DNA of 64,000 bases from Deltaproteobacteria bacterium (GTDB taxonomy: Bacteria > Myxococcota_A > UBA9160 > UBA4427): positions 124,001-188,000 of the forward strand of contig JAJDAN010000032.1 in NCBI GenBank assembly GCA_029261855.1. Reading direction: 5' to 3'. A program made the position numbers and the translations under genes. Under the pieces are notes generated by a model. The model worked only from the letters and a program-made list of their open reading frames with translations, was not told where the DNA came from and ran no database searches. This document shows, one piece after another, positions 1-9,560 of this stretch. Each line of letters begins with the position of its first letter. The stretch's first letter is position 1.

Positions 1-911
1 CGGACGGAATCCAGGGCGGCGATCAGTCGCGGCACCGCTGCGTCCGGGCGCGGGGTTGCGCTGTGTCCCGGCGGTCCGCGCGCAGTCAGCTCCAGCCAGC
101 AGGGGCTCTTCTCGGTGACGGCCACGCCCCAGATGCCGGGCTCGTCCGGGGTGGCGGCCCGAATGCTGCCGCCCTCGGTCAGCAGGTACTCGGCGCCCTG
201 CAACAGCTCGGGCCGCTCTCGCGTGAGCCAGCCCGCACCGTAGACACCTCCGCTCTCCTCGTCGGGTGTCGCCAACCAGATGATGTCGCGCGTCAGGGGC
301 TGGTCACGCCGGGCGAGTTCGATCAGCGCGAACAGCTGGATGACCCCGACACCCTTGGCGTCGAGAGCGCCGCGACCGACGACCTGTCCGTCGACGATGC
401 GTCCCTCGAAGGGAGGCACCGTCCACTCGTCGGCGTCCGCCTCGACGACATCGAGATGCGACAACAGCACGATGGGTCGCGCGGGACTCGAGTCGGTCGC
501 ATCGGCGGCGGAGTCCTGCCGACCGGGCAGGCGTACCCAGGCCAGCGCGCGTCGCGGTGCTTCGCCTTCGGGCTGCTCGCCGGGAATTCCGACCACTTGC
601 GCCTCGAGCCCGGCTTCGCGCGCGACTCCCGCCAGGTAGGCGGCCAGGGCGCCCTCGTCACCGGGGGGGTTCACGGTCGGGATCGCGATGGCTCTCGAAA
701 GCACTTCCGCCGCGCGCTCCCCGACCGGCACAGGCGGCCCGCCGAATGGCCAGATCGCCTGTGCGACAGACGGCACGAATGGGATGGCCAGCGCGACCAG
801 CGCGCACACAGCGAGCCCCCCAGGGGATAGTGATCGGAAACAGAAGGAAAGTGGGTTGAATGGGCCCCGCGTGCGCAACGTGCGTCCTTTCCTTGGCCTC
901 AATCGATCCAC
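1..911 (-). CDS. M20-family metallopeptidase (partial, C-terminus beyond window start)
   Basis: Manual minus-strand translation: ...VLLSHLDVVEADADEWTVPPFEGRIVDGQVVGRGALDAKGVGVIQLF...ATPDEESGG; N-terminal hydrophobic segment GGLAVCALVALAIPFVPSVAQA. Start codon uncertain (GTG at 911 or an internal start). Confidence 0.8.
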   Translation of the reverse strand, partial: MDRLRPRKGRTLRTRGPFNPLSFCFRSLSPGGLAVCALVALAIPFVPSVAQAIWPFGGPPVPVGERAAEVLSRAIAIPTVNPPGDEGALAAYLAGVAREAGLEAQVVGIPGEQPEGEAPRRALAWVRLPGRQDSAADATDSSPARPIVLLSHLDVVEADADEWTVPPFEGRIVDGQVVGRGALDAKGVGVIQLFALIELARRDQPLTRDIIWLATPDEESGGVYGAGWLTRERPELLQGAEYLLTEGGSIRAATPDEPGIWGVAVTEKSPCWLELTARGPPGHSATPRPDAAVPRLIAALDSV

Positions 912-981
912 GGATCATCGTGCGATTCCGGACGCCAGTGGCTAAGTATACCGCCGGACTGAATCCGCCGGAGGGGACGGA

Positions 982-2418
982 TTGAACGCGCCCCAACATG
1001 CGCGCGGCCATGAGGGATCTCATGCGCCCGCCGAATTGCAGAGGACTGCGCGACGATGTGCGCGCGGTCCGTCGCGTCGTTGGGCCGTGCTCTCGGTCCT
1101 GATCGCACTCGCGTTCGTGTCCGGTGTCGGTGCTTCGCAGGAAGGCACCGAAGCAGGCGAAGTGGTCGCGTCCTTCGATGCGGTTTCCATCGACACGTTG
1201 CCGTTGCACGGACCGTCTGCCTCCGACACGCAAGCGTCCCTGCCGCCGGTTTCCATGGCGCCGGGCTTCGACCGGGTCGACGAGCCGGCGACCGCCGAGC
1301 TGATCGTGGTGACGAAGGGAAGGCTCGCGGCCGGGCAGAGCCTGGGCGGCGAGCTCGGCAAGCGAGGCATCCCCGCTGCGGTGGTGCACCTGATCGCGCA
1401 GGAAGTCCGGCCCTACTTCGACTTCCGTCATTCGCGGCCCGGTCACCGCTACCGACTCGCCCTGGACGCGGACGGCAACGTCGTCGACTTCCGCTACTCG
1501 ACGAGCCTCGAGGAGAGCGTCTATCTCTTCTGGAACGGCGAAACCTACGAGGTGCGCGAAGAGTATGCGGAGCTGACGTCCCGGGTCGTCACGCTCGCGG
1601 GCATCGTCGAGAGCTCGCTCTACGACGCGATCCGTCTGCTCGGAGAGGACCCGCAGCTGGCCGACGACTTCTCCGAGGTCTTCGCCTGGGACATCGACTT
1701 CACCCGCAACGTCAAGTCGGGCGATACCTTCCGCGTCCTCTACGAGCGCCTCTATCTGACCGACGACGACGGCAAGGAAGTGTACATCCGACCCGGTCGC
1801 ATCCTGGCCGCGCGCTACCAGGGCGGCGTGGGAGATCATTCCGCCGTCTACTTCGAGTCGGGCGAAGGGGACGGCAGCTACTTCCGACCGGACGGTACGA
1901 GTGTCGAGCGTGCCTTCCTGGTGGCACCGCTGCGCTACAGCCGCATTTCTTCGACGTTCACGAACGCGCGGCGGCATCCGATCCTGAAGGTGACCCGGCG
2001 ACATCCGGGTATCGACTACGCGGCGTCCGAGGGGACGCCCCTGTGGTCGGTGGCCGAAGGCACGGTCATCTATCGGGGTTGGGCGGGCGCCTCGGGCAAT
2101 CTGGTGAAGGTCCGGCACGCCAACGGCTACGTGTCCCACTATGCCCACCTGTCGCGCTTCGCCGACGGTGTGAAGGTCGGTCAGCGTGTCGAGCAGAAGG
2201 AAGTGATCGGATACGTGGGCCACACCGGCCTCGCGACGGGCTCCCACGTCTGCTTCCGGGTCACGAAGAACGGTCGCTACGTGAACCCCATGGCGATCCG
2301 CAGTCCCGCCGCCAAGCCCCTGGAGTTGAACCAGACTGCGGAATTCGCCCGTACCCGGGATCAGCTCCTCGCCGCCCTCGACATCCATGGCGTGGCGGCC
2401 TCCGACGAGGCGCTCTGA
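982..2418 (+). CDS. M23-family peptidoglycan endopeptidase with N-terminal membrane anchor/signal
   Basis: C-terminal HPGIDYAASEGTPLWSVAEGTV...GNLVKVRHANGYVSHYAHLS...GYVGHTGLATGSHVCFRV is a typical LytM/M23 domain; SD ggagggg upstream of TTG start. Confidence 0.9.
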   Translation: MNAPQHARGHEGSHAPAELQRTARRCARGPSRRWAVLSVLIALAFVSGVGASQEGTEAGEVVASFDAVSIDTLPLHGPSASDTQASLPPVSMAPGFDRVDEPATAELIVVTKGRLAAGQSLGGELGKRGIPAAVVHLIAQEVRPYFDFRHSRPGHRYRLALDADGNVVDFRYSTSLEESVYLFWNGETYEVREEYAELTSRVVTLAGIVESSLYDAIRLLGEDPQLADDFSEVFAWDIDFTRNVKSGDTFRVLYERLYLTDDDGKEVYIRPGRILAARYQGGVGDHSAVYFESGEGDGSYFRPDGTSVERAFLVAPLRYSRISSTFTNARRHPILKVTRRHPGIDYAASEGTPLWSVAEGTVIYRGWAGASGNLVKVRHANGYVSHYAHLSRFADGVKVGQRVEQKEVIGYVGHTGLATGSHVCFRVTKNGRYVNPMAIRSPAAKPLELNQTAEFARTRDQLLAALDIHGVAASDEAL

Positions 2419-2484
2419 AACACGCCCAGGCTCCTGGCATCCAAGGGGGTCTAGAGCGGGACCGGGTGCCGAAGGTCGGGAGGA

Positions 2485-2913
2485 GTGCGCGTGGGTCTTG
2501 GAGAACGTCTCGAAGCGCTGGGTCGGGAGCTCGGCGAGCGAGAAGCTTCGCACGCAGAAGGACGCGCCGAGGCACACGCCCGGGCCGAAGCCCTGCGCGA
2601 GCAGGTGGCGGACGCCCTGTCGAGGTTTCACGCCGCGGCCGCCAAGGCCGGCGCCGATTTCCTGTCGCCCCAGGTGTCCGACGTGCGTGTCGACGACAAG
2701 CACGTCCGTTCGTATCAGCTCGAGCTTTCCCGCGGTCGTCACCGGGCCATCATCACCGTCAAGAGCCGCGGCGAGGTGACTCTCGTCGGGCCCTTCCGGG
2801 TCGGGAAGACCGAAGGGCCGTGTCGTAGTTTCCCGCTTCCGGGGAGCGACGAGTTCGAGGACGCACTCAGCGTCTTCCTCGTTGCCTTCGTCGAGGATGC
2901 GGCGACGCCGTGA
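2485..2913 (+). CDS. hypothetical protein
   Basis: 142-aa ORF in series with flanking genes, SD gggagg; no family recognised. Confidence 0.6.
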   Translation: MRVGLGERLEALGRELGEREASHAEGRAEAHARAEALREQVADALSRFHAAAAKAGADFLSPQVSDVRVDDKHVRSYQLELSRGRHRAIITVKSRGEVTLVGPFRVGKTEGPCRSFPLPGSDEFEDALSVFLVAFVEDAATP

Positions 2914-3548
2914 CGCCTTCGTCACCGCTCGCGCGGATCGCTTCCGTGCGGGTCGGCACGCTGAACGGTCCGAAGATCGAGGCGGTTCGTTCGGCGCTCG
3001 CACCCTACGCACCCGGCGTCGCCGTCGAGGGAATTGCGGTCGAGAGCGGCGTCCCCGAGCAGCCGGTGGGTTACGACGAGATCGTGGCGGGCGCGCGCAC
3101 ACGTGCCCGGAGCGCGCTGGCGTCTGGCTGCTGTGAGCTGGCGGTCGGGATCGAGGACGGCCTCGTCGAGATCGTACTCGAGGGTCGCAGGGCCGTATTC
3201 AACGTAGGCTGCGCGTTCGTGGTCTCGTCGGAGCGCGAGGCTCTGGGCTTTTCTTCGGCGTTCGCGTACCCGCCCCAGTGCGTGGTCCCCGCTCTCGATG
3301 AGCGAGAGCCCATCGGGGATGTCTTCGATCGCGTGTTCCGGGCCTACTCCCAGGACCACTCCCCCGACTCCACGGATTCTGCTCCCTCCGGTACCACCAG
3401 CGGCAACATCGGCAAGCTGACGGGTGGGGTCCTGCCGCGAAGCGACTACGCGCGGCACGCCGTACTATGTGCCCTGGTGCATTTCCTCCATCCGGATCTG
3501 TACGGCCAGGCCCCTCTGACGACCGGGAGTCGCACCCATGAATCCTGA
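2910..3548 (+). CDS. yjjX: inosine/xanthosine triphosphatase, YjjX (DUF84) family
   Basis: RVGTLNGPKIEAVRSAL...GIAVESGVPEQPVGYDEIVAGARTRARSAL...GIEDGLVEI matches the YjjX/DUF84 pattern; overlaps upstream gene by 4 nt. Confidence 0.8.
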   Translation: MTPSSPLARIASVRVGTLNGPKIEAVRSALAPYAPGVAVEGIAVESGVPEQPVGYDEIVAGARTRARSALASGCCELAVGIEDGLVEIVLEGRRAVFNVGCAFVVSSEREALGFSSAFAYPPQCVVPALDEREPIGDVFDRVFRAYSQDHSPDSTDSAPSGTTSGNIGKLTGGVLPRSDYARHAVLCALVHFLHPDLYGQAPLTTGSRTHES

Positions 3549-4893
3549 ACAATCGGTCAGCGGCCTGCCCGATCTGCTCGACTACTTTCGCGAAGCCGAG
3601 AAGCCCGTCTCCGATTTCCGGATCGGAACCGAGCACGAGAAGATCGTGATCCACGGCGACACGCGAGCGCGTGTCCCCTACGCGGGGGAGCGCGGCATCG
3701 GCGCCCTGCTCGAGCGCATCGCCGCCCGCGACGGTTGGGAGCGGGTCTACGAAGGGGACGAAGGGGACCGCCGACTGATCGCGCTGCTGAAGGACCGCGC
3801 GTCGATCAGCCTCGAGCCCGGCGGTCAGATCGAGCTTTCGGGCGCACCCCTCGCGACCATCCGGGAGACCTGTCGCGAATTCACACGGCACGTCGACCTC
3901 GTCAAGGAAGTGTCCCACGACATGGGCATCGTGTGGCTCGCGCTCGGCGCCGATCCCGTCCACGAGGTGGCCGAGATCCCGCGCATGCCCAAGGCGCGTT
4001 ACGACATCATGCGGCGCTATCTGCCCGGTCAGGGCAGTCTCGCCCTCGACATGATGCATTCGACGGCCACCGTGCAAGCGAACTTCGACTACGCGAGCGA
4101 GGCCGACATGGCGTCGAAGCTGCGAGCGGCGATGGCCTGCTCGCCGTTGTCATCGGCATTGTTCGCGAATTCGCCGATCCTGGCGGGCAAGGAGAGCGGC
4201 TTCGTGAGCCGCCGCGTCGAGATCTGGCGCCACATGGACCCGGATCGCTGCGGGTTGCTGCCCTTCGTCTTCGAGGCAGACTTTGGATACGAGGACTACG
4301 CCCGTTGGGCGCTCGACATCCCGATGTTCTTCCTCATCCGCGACCATCGCTACCGGCAGGCCACCGAGGTCACCTTCCGCCAGTTCCTCGAGAACGGCTT
4401 CCAGGGGGAGTCGGCCACCCTGGGCGACTGGGACGTTCACCTCACGACCCTGTTCCCCGAAGTGCGTCTCAAGCGGGTGATCGAGGTGCGGGGCTCGGAC
4501 GCCGTACCGCCGGGCTTGATCTGCGCGCTTCCCGCTCTGTGGAAGGGGATCCTCTACGACGACCAGGCCTGCGCTGCGGCCTGGCAGCTGATGGAGGGTC
4601 TGAGCCTGCCGGAACGCGAGGCGTTGCTTGCCGACGTGGCTCGGCGCGGGCTGGCGGCCGAGGCCGCGGGTCGCCCGGTGCTCGAGCTCGCGCGCGCCTT
4701 CGTCGAGACATCCGCCGAAGGGCTGCGCCGAATCGCCGAACGCGGTGAGACCGACGCCGACGAGCGGAGCTTCCTCGATCCCATTCGAGATCTGCTCGAC
4801 CGCGGCAAGAGCCCGGGCGAGATCATCCTCGATTCCTGGCGCGGCGAATGGCAGGGAGACGTCGACCGTCTGATCGAGGCTTCGCGTTACTGA
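3538..4893 (+). CDS. gshA: glutamate-cysteine ligase, plant/EgtA-type
   Basis: FRIGTEHEKIVIHG, ISLEPGGQIELSGAPLATIRETCREF, KARYDIMRRYLPGQGSLALDMMHSTATVQANFDYASEADMASKLR. Confidence 0.9.
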   Translation: MNPEQSVSGLPDLLDYFREAEKPVSDFRIGTEHEKIVIHGDTRARVPYAGERGIGALLERIAARDGWERVYEGDEGDRRLIALLKDRASISLEPGGQIELSGAPLATIRETCREFTRHVDLVKEVSHDMGIVWLALGADPVHEVAEIPRMPKARYDIMRRYLPGQGSLALDMMHSTATVQANFDYASEADMASKLRAAMACSPLSSALFANSPILAGKESGFVSRRVEIWRHMDPDRCGLLPFVFEADFGYEDYARWALDIPMFFLIRDHRYRQATEVTFRQFLENGFQGESATLGDWDVHLTTLFPEVRLKRVIEVRGSDAVPPGLICALPALWKGILYDDQACAAAWQLMEGLSLPEREALLADVARRGLAAEAAGRPVLELARAFVETSAEGLRRIAERGETDADERSFLDPIRDLLDRGKSPGEIILDSWRGEWQGDVDRLIEASRY

Positions 4894-4995
4894 CGCGAAC
4901 GACCAGACGATTTCGGGCTCCCGGGACGCCCCCCCGAGTGTGATAAAGTCCCGGCTCCGCGAATTCCAGACCCCATCTCTGGGAGGCTCCCTCCG

Positions 4996-5556
4996 ATGAG
5001 TGCGACTTCGTTCAAAGTCACCTTCAAGCTCGACGAAGACGACACGAAGTACTTCCGGTCCCTGTTCCGCAAGGCGAAGAAGGCCGCATCCGATCAGGAC
5101 GAGGGGGAGATCCTTTCGGCCGCGCATGCGCTGGTCAAGAGTGTGCGGAGCAACAAGAAGACGCCGGGCTTCGTCATCGATGCCATCGAGACCCTGCAGG
5201 ACCTCACCGAGATCATCGACGACAAGGACTATGCGGCTCCGAAAAAGGTGAGGGGGGAGGTTCTCGCGGCGCTCGCCTATTTTGCCAACGCCGAAGACCT
5301 GATCCCCGACAACATCCCGGTGCTCGGCTTCCTCGACGACGCGATCATGATCAAGTTCGTCGAAGACGAGTTCAAGCACGAGCTCAACGCCTTCCGGAAG
5401 TTCCGAAAGTTCGTGCGGGGCGCCGAGCAGCGGCCCTGGACGAAGGTCGCCTCCGACCGGTTGCCCGCGCGGCTCGATGTCATGCGCGCGAAGCTCCGAG
5501 CCGAAGTCGAGCGCAAGATCCAGGCCGACCTGAAAAAGGGTGGCGCCCGCTTCTGA
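4996..5556 (+). CDS. YkvA (DUF1232) family protein
   Basis: KVRGEVLAALAYFANAEDLIPDNIPVLGFLDDAIMIKFVEDEFKHEL matches the DUF1232 core; SD gggagg. Confidence 0.8.
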   Translation: MSATSFKVTFKLDEDDTKYFRSLFRKAKKAASDQDEGEILSAAHALVKSVRSNKKTPGFVIDAIETLQDLTEIIDDKDYAAPKKVRGEVLAALAYFANAEDLIPDNIPVLGFLDDAIMIKFVEDEFKHELNAFRKFRKFVRGAEQRPWTKVASDRLPARLDVMRAKLRAEVERKIQADLKKGGARF

Positions 5557-5577
5557 GCGTCGTTCTCGTGCGAGAGC

Positions 5578-6723
5578 ATGAGCCTCAGCATTCCCATTCC
5601 CGACCCGCCGCGCATCCTGATCGTCGACGACGAGGAAGCCATCCTCGAGACGATGTCCTACACCTTCATGGACGTCTACGAGGTCTTCACGTCCAGCGAC
5701 GCACGCGCTGCGCTCGACATCCTGGACGAGCACGCGCCGGTCGCCTGTGTGATCACCGACCAGCGAATGCCCGGAATGACGGGCGTCGAATTCCTCGCCG
5801 AGGCGTCCAAGCGCCACCCCGAGACCGTGCGCATCATGCTCACGGGCTTCGCGGACACAGACGCCACCATTCAGGCGATCAACGACGGCCACGTCTATGC
5901 CTACGTCAACAAGCCGTGGGAGCCGGAAGACCTCAAGCAGACGGTCAAGCGCGCCGTCGAACACAACCACCTCGCGGCCGAGAACATCCGCCTCGTCGCA
6001 GAGCTTCGGAACACCAACTTCTTCCTCGAAGCCGTGATGGACCGACTCGGCACCGGCGCCCTGGCGGTGGACTCCCAGGGGATCGTCCGTGCGGCCAACC
6101 GGCCCGCGCGCGAGTACCTCGCCCTGGGCGACGACCCGCGCGGAACCTCGCTGCCCAAGGTGCTCGAGAAGCTGGGCATCGACGGGCTCGGCGACACCGT
6201 CATGCGCCTGTTCGACGAAGGCGAGGGCGCCTTCGAGGAGGTGCAGGTCAACGGCGAGCGCCCGCGGCGTCTCCGCATCAGCGCCCAGCGACTCGACGAG
6301 CAGGTGGGCAGCGTGATCGTCTTCAAGGAGGTGTCCCACGAACCCCTGCGTAGACGCTTCGAAGAGGTGGTTGCGTCTCTCGGCCAGGTCGCGGGCGATC
6401 TCCGTCCCTCTCTCGAGGACGCACTGTCCCAGCTGGGCGAAGTCGCGCGCTGCGCCGGGGAGCTCGGCGTGAGGTCGCCGCGCATGGCCGAGCTGAAGGA
6501 GCGCGTGTCACGGGCCCAGACGGCCATCCAGAACTGGCTCGATGTGGACGATCTCGTCGCGCGTGAGGAATACCCCGACGCCCAGCTGCTGCTCGACCGC
6601 ATGCGGGTTGCGTCGAGACGTTGGCCCGACCCGGACGCCCTGCCCGAACGTGTCGCGCAGCTGAACCAGCTGGTCGAGACCTACTACGAGTCCGGCGAGA
6701 ACCCGCGCAAACGTGTCCTCTGA
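5578..6723 (+). CDS. response regulator: REC + PAS-like domain, no recognised output domain
   Basis: ILIVDDEEAILETMSYTF...ITDQRMPGMTGVEFLAEASKRHPETVRIMLTGFADTDATIQAINDGHVYAYVNKPWEPEDL, then PAS-like LEAVMDRLGTGALAVDSQGIVRAANRPAREYL. Confidence 0.85.
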   Translation: MSLSIPIPDPPRILIVDDEEAILETMSYTFMDVYEVFTSSDARAALDILDEHAPVACVITDQRMPGMTGVEFLAEASKRHPETVRIMLTGFADTDATIQAINDGHVYAYVNKPWEPEDLKQTVKRAVEHNHLAAENIRLVAELRNTNFFLEAVMDRLGTGALAVDSQGIVRAANRPAREYLALGDDPRGTSLPKVLEKLGIDGLGDTVMRLFDEGEGAFEEVQVNGERPRRLRISAQRLDEQVGSVIVFKEVSHEPLRRRFEEVVASLGQVAGDLRPSLEDALSQLGEVARCAGELGVRSPRMAELKERVSRAQTAIQNWLDVDDLVAREEYPDAQLLLDRMRVASRRWPDPDALPERVAQLNQLVETYYESGENPRKRVL

Positions 6724-8437
6724 CACGCCGGGCGCGACTGACGCGGCCGCTCAGGCGGCAACTCAGCCGGCAGCGCCGGCCGCTTCCGGTGGTGGTCTCG
6801 CGCGACTCGAGCTCCGCATCGAGCGGCTGAACGTCACGCTGCGCTTCACCTTCGCGTTCCATGCCCGCCAGGTGCGTTTCGAGCGCGACGATGGCGAGGG
6901 CTTCGCCTCGCTCTTCCCGGAGACCTTCTCTTTCCACAGCGGGCGCCATGACCCCTCCGAGCTGTCTCTCCAGCTCGACGACCTGCTCCGCAAGCCACGT
7001 CTGCTTTCGGGAAGGGCGCACCTGAGGGACTCGCAGGAGGTCGTGAAGCGCCTGATGTCCGAGGCGCCGCGCTACATCGAGAGCGTTTGCACCCGGCTCG
7101 ACAACGAGGTCGCCCTGGAGCCCGAGCGGCGGGCTCGAGTGCACCAGGACGTCGCCCTGCTGTGCCAGCTGATGTTGCGTTTCATCGAGACCCACGAGCT
7201 GGGGGACACGCGTCCGGTCCGGGTCGGGTCCTTCCTGCTGCGCAAGCAGATCTACAGATCCCTGCGCGTCGTGATGGCCGAGCGGGTCCGGCCGGAGTAC
7301 CTCGAGAGCTGGGTGGCCCGGGAGATCAGCGCCGTCGACCCGACGGACGACCCCACCGAATCGGGCTTCTTCCACGCCCTCGAGAGCGGCGATCCGGACA
7401 TCGTGGACCGCATGGTGGTGCGGATGGCCGAGCGCGCCTTCTATCTCTGGCTCGAGGGGGTCTGTCTCGACGAGAGTAACGAGGCCTTCGAGAAGGAGGA
7501 CTCGCCCTTCGGTTCCCGGGAAGAGGAGGTCCTGAAGGCGATCGTGAGGCCGGGGGCCTCAGGCCTCGAGCGCGCCGGCGATCTGGTGATCTTTCTGCGC
7601 CGCCGGTCGCGGGACTGCCAGCGCATCCTCAAGAAGCTTGAGGCCTGGTTCCTGCGGCAGTACGACATCCGGCACTCGTCGGCGGTGATCCACCATCTCG
7701 GTGTGCTCGAGGAGGAAGGCCGGGTGAACGAGTCCGCCCGTCTCTCCTGGCACACGCCGGTCATCCATACGTCCATCGTGCTGGGGATGGCGGCCCCCTT
7801 CACGCTGGCGGCCTTCGCCTACGATTCGAGTCCGCGTTTCTTCGATCTGCTGTGCTCGGTCGAGGTCGCGGCCATCAACGCCGTCACGGTCTGGTTCCTG
7901 CTCTATCGCTTCCTGTGGAAGCGCGATCTGTCCTTCTTTCACGCCGCCGTTCCCCGCATCGGGGCGGGCATCGTGGTCGGCTATCTGCCGGTTCTCTTCA
8001 TCGACGAGGTGTGGGACCTCGCGAGCCGCTCAGCGGCCACCGTGCTCACCCTCGGGGTGATTCTCGGGCTCATCACGCTCCTCTATATCTATGTCGAGGT
8101 GCACCAGCGGCTGGGCGATACGACCGTGGCCTTCGCGCGGGCCCGGGCGATCTTCCTGCTCGGCGTGTTGCAGGCCTTCGGTGCGGGGATCGTGATCACC
8201 AGCCTGATCGGACCCATCATGGTCAGCCGCAACTGGTCGCCGGACGGCGCGGAGCTGCCCATCGACCAGCTGCGCGCCGGGCTCGAGCCGGTGCTCGGGC
8301 AGCTACCCCGGGTGATCGGCGCCGAGCCCTTTCTGCTGTTTCCGTCCGCCGTGGTCATGATGACCTTCCTTTCGTTCTTCATTGGCATCTTTCTCCAGCT
8401 GATGTGGGAGGAGTTGCCGATCACCGAGCCGCTCTAG
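6713..8437 (+). CDS. uncharacterised membrane protein (large soluble N-terminal region, several C-terminal TM segments)
   Basis: 574-aa ORF overlapping the response regulator by 11 nt; hydrophobic segments in the C-terminal part (e.g. SIVLGMAAPFTLAAF, IGAGIVVGYLPVLFI, VLTLGVILGLITLLYIYV, MMTFLSFFIGIFLQLM). Confidence 0.75.
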   Translation: MSSDTPGATDAAAQAATQPAAPAASGGGLARLELRIERLNVTLRFTFAFHARQVRFERDDGEGFASLFPETFSFHSGRHDPSELSLQLDDLLRKPRLLSGRAHLRDSQEVVKRLMSEAPRYIESVCTRLDNEVALEPERRARVHQDVALLCQLMLRFIETHELGDTRPVRVGSFLLRKQIYRSLRVVMAERVRPEYLESWVAREISAVDPTDDPTESGFFHALESGDPDIVDRMVVRMAERAFYLWLEGVCLDESNEAFEKEDSPFGSREEEVLKAIVRPGASGLERAGDLVIFLRRRSRDCQRILKKLEAWFLRQYDIRHSSAVIHHLGVLEEEGRVNESARLSWHTPVIHTSIVLGMAAPFTLAAFAYDSSPRFFDLLCSVEVAAINAVTVWFLLYRFLWKRDLSFFHAAVPRIGAGIVVGYLPVLFIDEVWDLASRSAATVLTLGVILGLITLLYIYVEVHQRLGDTTVAFARARAIFLLGVLQAFGAGIVITSLIGPIMVSRNWSPDGAELPIDQLRAGLEPVLGQLPRVIGAEPFLLFPSAVVMMTFLSFFIGIFLQLMWEELPITEPL

Positions 8438-8552
8438 ATCGGCCCCGCCGGGCCGCCGCCGCTGCAGCGTTTGGGTGCTGTCAAAGACGGCCCGCGGACG
8501 GTGCAGCCGCCTTGTGAGGCGGTACCATCGGTGCCGCAACTCGGGAGGAGCG

Positions 8553-9488
8553 ATGCAGAGCGAGCACGTTCGGGTGCTCATCGTGGGCAGTGGCCCCGCC
8601 GGTTACACCGCCGCCATCTACACGGCTCGCGCAGGTCTCGAGCCCGTCGTGTTGGCCGGGCTGCTGTCCGGCGGCCAGCTCATGATCACCACCGACGTCG
8701 AGAACTATCCCGGCTACCCCGACGCCGTGACCGGTCCGGCCATGATGGAAGACTTCCAGAAGCAGGCCGAGCGCTTCGGCGCGAAGCTCTTCTTCGAAGA
8801 CGCCACGAAGGTCGACCTCTCGAAGCGTCCCTTCACGGTGGAGACCGACGACCGTCGCTTCACCGCAGACGCGCTGATCGTCGCGACGGGCGCCTCGGCC
8901 AAGTGGATGGGGCTCGAGTCCGAGGCGCGACTGACGAATCTCGGCGTGTCTGCCTGCGCGACCTGTGACGGCGCGCTGTTCAAGGGCAAGCCCATGGCCG
9001 TCGTGGGCGGCGGCGACACCGCCATGGAAGAGGCGCTGTTCCTGACCCGCTTCGCCACGAAGGTCACGGTGATTCATCGGCGGGACCAGCTCCGCGCGTC
9101 GAAGATCATGCAGGAACGCGCCCTCGCGCACGACAAGATCGACTTCGCGTGGAACGCCGCGGTCGACGAGGTGCTCGGGGACGAGTTCGTGACGGGTGTG
9201 CGGATCGCCGACGTGAATACGGGTGAGAAGCGCGACCTCCCGGTGGAGGCGCTCTTCATCGCGATCGGCCATCAGCCGAACACGGATCTCTTCCAGGAGC
9301 AGCTCGATCTCGACGAGCAGGGATACGTGCAGGTAGCGGCGGGCTCGACGCGCACCTCTGTGGAGGGCGTGTTCGCCTGTGGCGACTGCGCGGACAAGGT
9401 CTATCGCCAGGCGGTGACTGCAGCGGGAACCGGATGCATGTCGGCCATCGACGCAGAGCGCTGGCTGGCCGAGCAGGGGATCGAGTAG
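8553..9488 (+). CDS. trxB: thioredoxin-disulfide reductase
   Basis: VLIVGSGPAGYTAAIYTARAGLEPVVL, CATCDGALFKGKPMAVVGGGDTAMEEALFL, GVFACGDCADKVYRQAVTAAGTGCMSAIDAERWL; ATG at 8553 with SD gggagg. Confidence 0.95.
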   Translation: MQSEHVRVLIVGSGPAGYTAAIYTARAGLEPVVLAGLLSGGQLMITTDVENYPGYPDAVTGPAMMEDFQKQAERFGAKLFFEDATKVDLSKRPFTVETDDRRFTADALIVATGASAKWMGLESEARLTNLGVSACATCDGALFKGKPMAVVGGGDTAMEEALFLTRFATKVTVIHRRDQLRASKIMQERALAHDKIDFAWNAAVDEVLGDEFVTGVRIADVNTGEKRDLPVEALFIAIGHQPNTDLFQEQLDLDEQGYVQVAAGSTRTSVEGVFACGDCADKVYRQAVTAAGTGCMSAIDAERWLAEQGIE

Positions 9489-9521
9489 ATCCGAAGGGGC
9501 GGTAGCTCGTTCCGGCATCGG

Positions 9522-9540
9522 GTCCGGCGGCGAGCCGGAC
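9522..9540 (+). terminator. GC-rich perfect hairpin between trxB and sensor gene (terminator-like, no U-tract)
   Basis: gtccggc-ggcga-gccggac, 7-bp perfect stem. Confidence 0.3.
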
Positions 9541-9560
9541 GACTCCAGGCAGGTTCGACG

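Noticed and set aside
658-3102. 814-aa minus-strand ORF
   Set aside because: Antisense to the M23 peptidase, hypothetical and YjjX genes; Arg/Pro/Gly-rich composition typical of spurious frames in GC-rich DNA.
4150-6339. 729-aa minus-strand ORF
   Set aside because: Antisense to glutamate-cysteine ligase, YkvA and the response regulator; composition mirrors the sense codons, no recognisable domain.
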